Origin: JBFKOL01 sp041628815
GTDB taxonomy: Bacteria > Bacteroidota > Bacteroidia > Chitinophagales > Saprospiraceae
DNA: 5,245 nucleotides
Assembly: GCA_041628815.1 (NCBI GenBank)
Contig: JBFKOL010000312.1
Coordinates: 1-5,245, forward strand
Direction of reading: 5' to 3'
Shown: piece after piece, positions 1 to 5,245 of the stretch
Layout of the letters: every line of letters starts with the position of its first letter
How positions within the stretch are numbered: position 1 is the first letter of the stretch
Notes under the pieces: model-generated
The model's database searches: none
The model's input: only the letters and a program-made list of their open reading frames with translations
Told to the model about the DNA's origin: nothing
Program-made: the position numbers and the translations under genes

Positions 1-1521
1 CATTTTATCGACGATTACCTCGTAACATCGTGGTATACGGAGGGCGTACTGATCATTGATGTCAGTGATCCGTCGAATATGGTTCGGGTGGGTCAGTTTG
101 ACACCAACCCTCAAGATAACAATGGATGTTGGGGAGCATACCCTTACCTGCCTTCTGGATTAATATTGGCATCAGACATGGACAATGGCCTTTTTGTATT
201 ACAACCCCATTATCGCCGTGCTGGGCGCCTGAACGGGAAAGTGACGGATGTAGAGACTCAAAGTGCCATATCGCAAGTCACCGTAAACATTGCCGGAGAA
301 TATGGCGTACCGGAAGTGACCGGACCCGATGGAACCTATGCTACCGGTACTGCCCAGGAAGATTCGGTTACCATTTCTTTTACGCATCCTGCATATGCCA
401 CCGGGCAACGTACCGTTGCTATTTCTCCGGGTAGTCACCTAGAAGTCAATATGGAACTTCGGCGACTGAAAGAGGTCCAGCTGTCCGGAATGGTAAAGGA
501 CCATGAAGGTGAGGCCGTATCCGGCGCTAAGATATCCATTGCAAATAAAGAGCTTTCCTGGGAGCTGGAATCCGATGAATCCGGGTCGTTTGAAATATCC
601 GTGCTCGAAGGAGAATACGATATTTCTATCGGCAAGTGGGGATTCAAAACTTGGTTCGAACAAATGAATACAGCTGACAAGCAATTCATACAATCCGTTC
701 TGGACGAAGGCTATCAGGACGACTTTAATCTTGACCTCGGATGGACGGTTAGCGGAGATGCCATCAGTGGGCAATGGGAGCGATCCATACCGAACGGGAC
801 CAGTTTTCAGGGACTCCTGTCAAATCCTTCTCTAGATGTGGATGACGACATCGGTTCGCATGCCTATGTGACTGGTAATGACGGCCGGTCCGTAGGAACT
901 GATGACGTTGATGACGGTTCAACCCTACTGCAATCACCACCCTTTTTCATCAAAGATTTCGTTGATCCGGTTCTTTCTTACAGGCTTTGGTTTTTCAATG
1001 GGGGAGGCAACAGCCCGCCTAACGATGAAATATCGGTTGCTCTGATCTTTGAAACACATGAAATACCATTGGAAACGGTCCGCGGCACCTTGGGAGAATC
1101 GGGATCATGGAGGGATTCAACTTCCTATCATCTGAAAACCATCGTGGATACAGCTTTGTGGGATGAGCCGGCATCGTTGTTGATAACGATAGCTGATGAT
1201 ATGGCGAACGGTCACCTAGTAGAAGGAGGGTTTGACCGCTTTCGCATCTCTGATCGTCTCTTGACCACAAGTATCAGCGAAGAAAATTTGTCACAGCTCA
1301 AAGTATTCCCGAATCCAGGAAGCGGTTTTTTTGTGCTTAGGGAAAACAATCAACCACTCTTCCCGGATAAAGTGGAAATCTACGATCCATCAGGCAGACT
1401 TCTTGTCGAGGATGTATCCGGAGGATCCTCAATTGACATTTCATATCTCCATGCCGGCACGTATTTCTTACGGATCAGGTACGATGGTTTCACGCATCTG
1501 GTCAAGGTTATCAAGCAATGA
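1..1521 (+). CDS. Choice-of-anchor B (LVIVD propeller) protein with T9SS sorting domain, 5'-truncated
   Basis: The frame is open from base 1, so the gene begins upstream; the ATG at 79 lies inside a propeller blade and is not the real start. The 506 visible residues end at TGA 1519-1521. Residues 1-69 form the end of an LVIVD-type beta-propeller: YLVTSWYTEGVLIIDVSDPS is a typical blade, followed by the GCWGAYPYLPSG and DMDNGLFVL motifs that usually close choice-of-anchor B propellers. Residues about 75-155 and 159-221 look like two carboxypeptidase-regulatory-like beta-sandwich domains (GxVxD start, DGTY and ESGSF turns). Residues about 239-417 form a jelly-roll-like domain starting DLGWTVSGDAISGQWER, with an Asp-rich loop and DDGSTLLQSP, a pattern known from secreted multidomain proteins. 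Residues 431-506 are a T9SS type A domain. The protein is inferred to cross the outer membrane through T9SS and to be surface-attached or released. Its substrate or partner is unknown and no catalytic residues are recognisable. Family assignment is fairly sure; function is not. Confidence 0.9.
   Translation, partial: HFIDDYLVTSWYTEGVLIIDVSDPSNMVRVGQFDTNPQDNNGCWGAYPYLPSGLILASDMDNGLFVLQPHYRRAGRLNGKVTDVETQSAISQVTVNIAGEYGVPEVTGPDGTYATGTAQEDSVTISFTHPAYATGQRTVAISPGSHLEVNMELRRLKEVQLSGMVKDHEGEAVSGAKISIANKELSWELESDESGSFEISVLEGEYDISIGKWGFKTWFEQMNTADKQFIQSVLDEGYQDDFNLDLGWTVSGDAISGQWERSIPNGTSFQGLLSNPSLDVDDDIGSHAYVTGNDGRSVGTDDVDDGSTLLQSPPFFIKDFVDPVLSYRLWFFNGGGNSPPNDEISVALIFETHEIPLETVRGTLGESGSWRDSTSYHLKTIVDTALWDEPASLLITIADDMANGHLVEGGFDRFRISDRLLTTSISEENLSQLKVFPNPGSGFFVLRENNQPLFPDKVEIYDPSGRLLVEDVSGGSSIDISYLHAGTYFLRIRYDGFTHLVKVIKQ
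715..1251 (+). other. Jelly-roll-like domain (GWTVSGDA...GQWER type) of the first gene
   Basis: This segment lies between the second regulatory-like domain and the sorting domain. It opens with DLGWTVSGDAISGQWERSIP, continues through an acidic stretch (DVDDDIGSHAYVTGNDGR, then TDDVDDGSTLLQSPPF), and then has SYRLWFFNGGGNSPPND and a late VEGGFDRFRIS strand. From memory, this order of motifs recurs near the C-terminus of secreted proteins in Bacteroidota and other environmental bacteria. The clustered Asp, Asn and Gly residues suggest calcium-stabilised loops, and the fold suggests ligand or carbohydrate binding, but both are inferences. The domain boundaries are approximate. Confidence 0.6.
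1291..1518 (+). other. T9SS type A C-terminal sorting domain
   Basis: This segment encodes the last 76 residues of the first gene. It has the hallmarks of the Por secretion (type A) sorting domain in order: LKVFPNPGSGFFVL at the start, a central VEIYDPSGRLL strand pair, then IDISYLHAGTYFLRI, and a short basic tail ending KVIKQ. In this family the domain directs a protein that has already crossed the inner membrane by Sec to the type IX translocon, where it is normally cleaved and often replaced by an anionic lipopolysaccharide anchor. It is the strongest phylum marker in the window. Confidence 0.93.
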
Positions 1522-1530
1522 CTCCCTGTG
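1522..1530. other. Nine-base convergent gap between stop codons
   Basis: The TGA of the first gene (1519-1521) and the TAG of the minus-strand gene (1531-1533 read in reverse) are separated by nine bases. No hairpin with a T-tract fits in the gap, so the 3' ends of both transcripts must extend into the opposing coding sequence. Confidence 0.9.
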
Positions 1531-4500
1531 CTACTTTTTTGCTGGAAAAATAACTACGTCCAGTCCCGATTCTCTGTATTGACTGTTGAATGCTTCAAGA
1601 TCCGTATTTCGCAATTCGGTAAATCCAATTTTCATCTCCTCAAATTCTTTTTCAAGGTCTAAAAATCTGTCCCTCACACCCTTCGATATTCTCGGATCAT
1701 GGCTCGAAGCTCTTCCCATCAGGGAGACCAGTTCAGCATTAAGTTTGTTGGGAAAATTGATCACATCCTGGAAGGTTTTCTGGTCAGGTTGCACCACCGT
1801 TCTTTCCCAGATGTCTATCTTGTCGAGCATTTCTTTTGCCTTTTTTGCCAGTTCGACAGCACTGTCCAGCGAAGCGATTCTTTTTTGGATCGAGGACAAC
1901 TGTTGCCTGACATCGCGCATATCTCTTACTACCACTTGTGCCTCCTTTGCCATGCCTGAAAGCCTTTCCAACAAAGCGAATTGATCATTATAGGCTTCCT
2001 CGGATGCCTCTACACGAGGATCGGCCTTAAGCATAGCGGTGACGCTTTTCGACTGATCACCAATCTGAAGGGTAAATTGATAATCTCCAGGTGGTAAAAT
2101 AGGCCCGGCATAGCTTCCCAGTAAGAAAACACCTTCAATTCCTGGAATGGTTTCTCCCCGCATATTCCAGGAGAACCTGTTGAATCCGCTCTTGGAGGGC
2201 AAAAGAGGATCTGCCGAAGGTCCGCCAGGAAAGCTTTTAAATTCCGGATCTTTTTTACTGGAATAGGATCTGAGCACCTTGCCATTAACATCGGCAATAG
2301 TCAGTTGTACTTCCAAAGAGTCCTCAGAGTATGGTAAAAAATAATCGATAATCATCCCTGTGGGTGGGTTTTGACCAAAAAGCTGTCCTGGCCTGAAGCG
2401 GCCTGATCCCGGCACCCTGTAAGAAGGCTTTGGCTGAAAGAGCACAAAATCTTCGTTCATTTTTCCCATACTTTGCTGAAGTGGTCCCAGGTCATCTAAT
2501 ATCCAGAACGACCTCCCTGAAGTAGCAACGACAAGGTCGTTATCCCTGAAGGTAAGGTCTGTAATCGGGCACACCGGCAGGTTGAGTTGGAAAGGCTGCC
2601 ATCGTGTACCGTCGTCAAACGAAACATAAAGACCTGTTTCTGTTCCCGCGTAAAGAAGGCCTCTTACTTTTTCGTCTTCACGTACTACACGTACATATGA
2701 TTCTTTGTCAATACCGGCAGTAATCGACTCCCAGCTCCTGCCATAGTTATTGGTTTTAAAAATCATCGGGGTAAAATCATTGAACTTATACCCGGTGGCC
2801 ACTACGTAGGCGGTGGATGGGTCGTGGGGAGAAACATCAATTGCATTGATGAGGACTTCACCGAGGTCTTTTGGCGTCACGTTCGACCAATTTTCGCCAC
2901 CATCCGTGGTGACATGAACAATTCCACAGTCACTTCCGGCCCAAAGTACCTGGCTGTCATGCGGAGATGCTTCCAGATAAGCAATGGTATTGTATACCTC
3001 CCCGCCTGCTCCTTCATTGGTATAGGGTGCGCCGCCATCGATTTGTTTTGATTTTTCATTCCTCGTGAGGTCGGGAGAAATTTCTGACCAGGTCAGCCCT
3101 GCATCCGTCGTCTTCAGGACCTTGTTCCCAGCGTGATATACTACCGAAGGATCCTGGGGAGAAGCTATGATCGGTGCAGTCCAGTTGAATCGGTATTTCA
3201 TTTCAGATGGCGTCCATGCAAGTCCTGCCGTGGGATAGGCCATAACATCCCTGCCTTCTCCCGTTTCGAGGTTCAGTACTTCAATATTACCCTGGTAGCA
3301 GCCTCCAAAGATTTCCTTTGGGCTGTCAGGATCGAAAGCAATGAATGCACATTCACATCCTGGCCCTGATACCCAGTCTTTCCAACCGATTCCCGCACCG
3401 AGCGTCCTGCTGACGGTTATGACCGAGGAATTGTCCTGCTGCCCACCATATACGCGGTAAGGGAACTGATTGTCTGTAATGACCCGGTAAAATTGGGCCG
3501 TGGGTTGATTTTGCTGTGAAGACCACGTGTCTCCGCCGTTGAAGGTAATACAAGCCCCTCCATCATTGGCGAGGATAATATTATTTGCATTGTCCGGATT
3601 TATCCACATATGATGCTGATCGCCATGCGGATTCGAAATGCTCTTGAATGTTCGTCCACCGTCTATCGATTTGAGCATGGGTGCATTAAGTACGTACACA
3701 GTTTGCTCGTCGATGGGATCGGCAAACACTTCGATGTAATACCAGGCCCGGGCGACCGTTATGCGATCTTTGGAGGTCTGTACCCATTTCTTGCCTCCGT
3801 CATCAGAGCGATAGACTCCACCCTTCTCTCCTTCTGCTTCCACATTGGCATATACAACAGCAGGATTTGCGGGAGAAACATCAATGGCTGACTTGCCGAT
3901 CGCCGCAGGTAATCCGCCGGTAAGTTTTTTCCACGTTGCACCTCCGTCCGTTGATTTGTACATGGCAGATCCTGGCCCCCCGCTGCGAACCTGCCAGGGA
4001 TACCTGCGATGATCCCACATTGAGGCGTAAAGGATCCGTGGATTGGAAGGATCCATGGATAAATCCGCTGCACCCGTCGTCTCATCGACATAAAGAATTT
4101 TATTCCAATTTAGACCGCCGTCGGTGCTTTGATAAACACCTCGGTCTGGTGAGTCTCCATGTACAGCTCCCTGGACAGCCACAAATACAGTGTTGGGGTC
4201 GGTAGGATGAATCCTGATTTCAGCGATATGCCTTGAATTGGGCAGACCCATATGCTGCCATGTCTGTCCTGCATCTTCAGATTTGTACACACCATCTCCG
4301 TGCGAAGTCATCACCCCACGCACAGCATGTTCACCCATTCCGGCATATATTACGTTGGGGTCCGATGGAGCAACGGCCAAGGCCCCGACAGATCCAGTCT
4401 TTAGTTGTCCGTCAGAAACATTGAGCCAGGAGATACCGGCATCTGTTGTCTTCCATATGCCCCCTCCGGTCGATCCCATGTAATACACCTGGTCATTTCC

Positions 4501-4692
4501 CGGCACACCCGTTGCAGCCACGCTGCGTCCACCCCTGAAGGGTCCTATATTTCTGAACTTAAGAGATTCAAAATAATCTGCAAAAAGAGTCGTTTCGGAA
4601 TGATCTTCTTGTCCCGCAATATGGGCCAGGGAAGACAGTATCCAAATAAAGGCGAAAATAGTAATGCGTGTAATGTTCCTATCAGTGCTCAT
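1531..4692 (-). CDS. Exported Asp-box beta-propeller protein, VPS10/sortilin-like ('glycosyl hydrolase' BNR family)
   Basis: This is a complete 1053-residue protein, a usual length for the bacterial VPS10-domain/BNR family. The start at 4692 is followed directly by a signal peptide: Arg5 and Arg9, a hydrophobic core at residues 10-22, and probable cleavage between 23 and 27. There is no lipobox Cys and no T9SS C-terminal domain, so a soluble periplasmic protein is inferred. The N-terminal FRNIGPFRGGRS motif (46-57) is typical of the family. Eleven Asp-box motifs (S/T-x-D-x-G-x-T-W type) occur between residues 81 and 698 and indicate two stacked beta-propellers. The family motif VVATSGRSFWILDDLGPL closes that part (721-738). 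A beta-rich domain follows (about 745-890, with SGFNRFSWNMRG). The last 160 residues are helical and coiled-coil-like, starting at DPRVEASEEAYNDQFALLER. Databases often call such proteins glycosyl hydrolases by resemblance to sialidase or GH74 Asp-box repeats, but I cannot identify catalytic residues, so no enzymatic activity should be assumed. A protein-binding or peptide-binding role like eukaryotic sortilin is a guess. Confidence 0.92.
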   Translation of the reverse strand: MSTDRNITRITIFAFIWILSSLAHIAGQEDHSETTLFADYFESLKFRNIGPFRGGRSVAATGVPGNDQVYYMGSTGGGIWKTTDAGISWLNVSDGQLKTGSVGALAVAPSDPNVIYAGMGEHAVRGVMTSHGDGVYKSEDAGQTWQHMGLPNSRHIAEIRIHPTDPNTVFVAVQGAVHGDSPDRGVYQSTDGGLNWNKILYVDETTGAADLSMDPSNPRILYASMWDHRRYPWQVRSGGPGSAMYKSTDGGATWKKLTGGLPAAIGKSAIDVSPANPAVVYANVEAEGEKGGVYRSDDGGKKWVQTSKDRITVARAWYYIEVFADPIDEQTVYVLNAPMLKSIDGGRTFKSISNPHGDQHHMWINPDNANNIILANDGGACITFNGGDTWSSQQNQPTAQFYRVITDNQFPYRVYGGQQDNSSVITVSRTLGAGIGWKDWVSGPGCECAFIAFDPDSPKEIFGGCYQGNIEVLNLETGEGRDVMAYPTAGLAWTPSEMKYRFNWTAPIIASPQDPSVVYHAGNKVLKTTDAGLTWSEISPDLTRNEKSKQIDGGAPYTNEGAGGEVYNTIAYLEASPHDSQVLWAGSDCGIVHVTTDGGENWSNVTPKDLGEVLINAIDVSPHDPSTAYVVATGYKFNDFTPMIFKTNNYGRSWESITAGIDKESYVRVVREDEKVRGLLYAGTETGLYVSFDDGTRWQPFQLNLPVCPITDLTFRDNDLVVATSGRSFWILDDLGPLQQSMGKMNEDFVLFQPKPSYRVPGSGRFRPGQLFGQNPPTGMIIDYFLPYSEDSLEVQLTIADVNGKVLRSYSSKKDPEFKSFPGGPSADPLLPSKSGFNRFSWNMRGETIPGIEGVFLLGSYAGPILPPGDYQFTLQIGDQSKSVTAMLKADPRVEASEEAYNDQFALLERLSGMAKEAQVVVRDMRDVRQQLSSIQKRIASLDSAVELAKKAKEMLDKIDIWERTVVQPDQKTFQDVINFPNKLNAELVSLMGRASSHDPRISKGVRDRFLDLEKEFEEMKIGFTELRNTDLEAFNSQYRESGLDVVIFPAKK
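2599..4452 (-). repeat. Eleven Asp-box (BNR) motifs of the VPS10-like protein
   Basis: The motifs lie at residues 81-89 (KTTDAGISW), 137-145 (KSEDAGQTW), 188-196 (QSTDGGLNW), 246-254 (KSTDGGATW), 295-303 (RSDDGGKKW), 341-349 (KSIDGGRTF), 382-390 (ITFNGGDTW), 527-535 (KTTDAGLTW), 594-602 (VTTDGGENW), 646-654 (KTNNYGRSW) and 690-698 (VSFDDGTRW). Seven fall in the first 390 residues, roughly 40-55 apart. Four fall between 527 and 698, after a 136-residue stretch without a motif. Asp-boxes are structural beta-hairpin turns at propeller blade edges and do not in themselves imply catalysis. The later copies have drifted most (Asn or Tyr in place of Asp or Gly). These are protein-level repeats; the DNA copies are diverged. 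Confidence 0.9.
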
Positions 4693-4762
4693 GATCGATT
4701 TTTCAATGTGCCCAAGATAACGACTTCTTCAAGGAATCTTATGCATATAAAGTACTGGCCGA

Positions 4763-4778
4763 AAAGGACTTTTCCTTT
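4763..4778. repeat. Short inverted repeat in the divergent intergenic region
   Basis: AAAGGA (4763-4768) and TCCTTT (4773-4778) form a perfect 6-base inverted repeat around CTTT. An alternative overlapping pairing is GAAAAG (4761-4766) with CTTTTC (4769-4774). It could be an operator or a weak hairpin in the 5' leader of the minus-strand gene, but A/T-rich DNA produces such matches by chance and there is no second copy in the region. Confidence 0.3.
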
Positions 4779-4831
4779 CTTACCAATATTTCGTATCTTC
4801 TCTATAAATTGGTCCTCGAAGAACTTTAAAT

Positions 4832-4848
4832 AAATCCTATACGGATTT
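4832..4848. repeat. Short inverted repeat upstream of the 4890 gene
   Basis: AAATCC (4832-4837) and GGATTT (4843-4848) are perfect 6-base inverted arms around TATAC. The centre lies about 50 bases before the ATG at 4890, a position where an operator or a leader hairpin would be plausible. The stem is too weak and too A/T-rich to call a terminator. It may be chance. Confidence 0.3.
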
Positions 4849-4889
4849 TAGAGGTTCTCAGGTCTTTGTTCACATTTAAATGATTCAAT

Positions 4890-5245
4890 ATGAAGATTTC
4901 CCGATACATCTTAAGTTTACTTGTTGCCTTTTGCGTATTTCACTTTCAACCGCAGTCAATAGAGGCGCAAAGTTCAAATCAGAGATATTTTGCCGTTCAG
5001 TACCTGAAGGTTACACCCAATCAGGAGAGTGAATATATGCGACTCGAGCTCGAGGTTTGGAGGAAGATGCAAGAAGCACGCATAAAGGCAGATGTATGCG
5101 ACGGGTGGTATTTTTTCAGGGTGGTCGCACCAATCGGATCTGCTACCGAGTACAATTATGTGACCATGAACGTGTACGACACTGCAGAAAAACTCTCAGG
5201 ACATTTTGAAAACTTTGGAGTCGATTACAACACTATTCTCAGCCC
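4890..5245 (+). CDS. Small exported protein, possibly dimeric alpha/beta-barrel type, 3'-truncated
   Basis: The frame runs from ATG 4890 off the window end, giving 118 full codons. The start is well fixed: an in-frame TGA sits at 4881-4883, and the ATG opens a good signal peptide (MKISR, hydrophobic core about 6-19, probable cleavage after SIEA at residue 26, leaving an N-terminal Gln). The codons before the ATG are A/T-rich without a Shine-Dalgarno sequence. The mature part starts RYFAVQYLKVTPNQESEYM, a beta-strand followed by a helix (46-67, with LEVWRKMQEARIKA). A strand WYFFRVVAP (73-81) and another, EYNYVTMNVYD (87-97), come next. This strand-helix-strand-strand order with a 'kv.P.qe.eY' motif resembles antibiotic-biosynthesis-monooxygenase/NIPSNAP-like ferredoxin folds, and similar uncharacterised proteins seem familiar from Bacteroidota. 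The fold is an inference and the function is unknown; the C-terminal half is not in the window. Confidence 0.85.
   Translation, partial: MKISRYILSLLVAFCVFHFQPQSIEAQSSNQRYFAVQYLKVTPNQESEYMRLELEVWRKMQEARIKADVCDGWYFFRVVAPIGSATEYNYVTMNVYDTAEKLSGHFENFGVDYNTILS

Larger units (their letters stand above)
4693..4889. promoter_or_regulatory. Divergent intergenic region carrying start signals for genes 2 and 3
   Basis: These 197 bases separate two start codons that point away from each other, so promoters for both genes should lie here. The region is A/T-rich (for example around 4802-4850). I could not find a good match to the Bacteroidota sigma consensus (TTTG near -33, TAnnTTTG near -7) on either strand. 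The nearest items are weak: TTG at 4809-4811 followed 19 bases later by TAAATCCT at 4831 on the plus strand, and TATCTTGG at about 4705-4712 read on the minus strand. Neither start codon has a Shine-Dalgarno sequence, which is usual in this phylum. Two short inverted repeats are listed separately. Confidence 0.5.

Noticed and set aside
79..81. ATG at 79 as the start of the first gene
   Set aside because: The same frame is open to base 1, and residues before this Met (YLVTSWYTEGVLIIDVSDPS) belong to the propeller blade. The gene is truncated by the window edge.
1586..1984. Plus-strand 132-codon frame opposite the C-terminal helical region of the VPS10-like gene
   Set aside because: The Ser/Leu/Phe-rich translation is the typical shadow of a Lys/Glu-rich helical coding strand, with no independent evidence of coding.
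2599..4452. DNA-level tandem repeat or recombination-prone array from the repeated Asp-box motifs
   Set aside because: The motifs are diverged at the DNA level and spaced irregularly as propeller blades; I see no long identical units.
4405..4833. Plus-strand open frame of 142 codons running from inside the VPS10-like gene into the intergenic region
   Set aside because: It is almost entirely antisense to the signal peptide and first propeller blades of the minus-strand gene, and its translation has no recognisable domain or signal. The Asp-box and signal peptide content of the minus strand is decisive.
4880..5032. Alternative ATG at 4880 giving a 50-codon frame that overlaps the start of the last gene
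   Set aside because: Its product shows no signal peptide or family resemblance and stops at TGA 5030-5032. The frame starting at 4890 has a clear signal peptide and stays open to the window end.

Overview
The window looks like a chromosomal fragment from a member of the Bacteroidota. The main evidence is the C-terminal type IX secretion (T9SS) type A sorting domain of the first gene, which is essentially restricted to that phylum. Supporting signs are start codons preceded by A/T-rich stretches rather than clear Shine-Dalgarno sequences, and a large secreted Asp-box (VPS10/sortilin-like) protein of a kind common in these bacteria. Base composition is moderate and looks even across the window. 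I see no tRNA, rRNA, CRISPR array, insertion sequence or phage gene.

Layout. (1) 1-1521, plus strand: the 3' part of a secreted multidomain protein. It holds the last blade of an LVIVD/'choice-of-anchor B' beta-propeller, two carboxypeptidase-regulatory-like beta-sandwich domains, a jelly-roll-like domain rich in Asp and Gly, and the T9SS sorting domain. (2) 1531-4692, minus strand: a complete 1053-residue exported protein with 11 Asp-box motifs in a probable double beta-propeller, then a beta-rich domain and a helical C-terminal region. It converges on gene 1 with only 9 bases between the stop codons. (3) 4693-4889: a 197-base divergent intergenic region that must carry the start signals of genes 2 and 3. 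It has two short inverted repeats but no convincing promoter. (4) 4890 to the window end, plus strand: the 5' part of a small exported protein with a clear signal peptide, perhaps of the dimeric alpha/beta-barrel type.

All three genes appear to encode exported proteins: a signal peptide is visible in genes 2 and 3, and a T9SS signal in gene 1. The predicted destinations differ, with gene 1 at the cell surface or outside the cell and genes 2 and 3 probably in the periplasm. The three genes are arranged convergently and then divergently, so they do not form an operon, and nothing shows that they work in one pathway. I did not find a convincing undescribed system; the findings are modest observations on ordinary genes.
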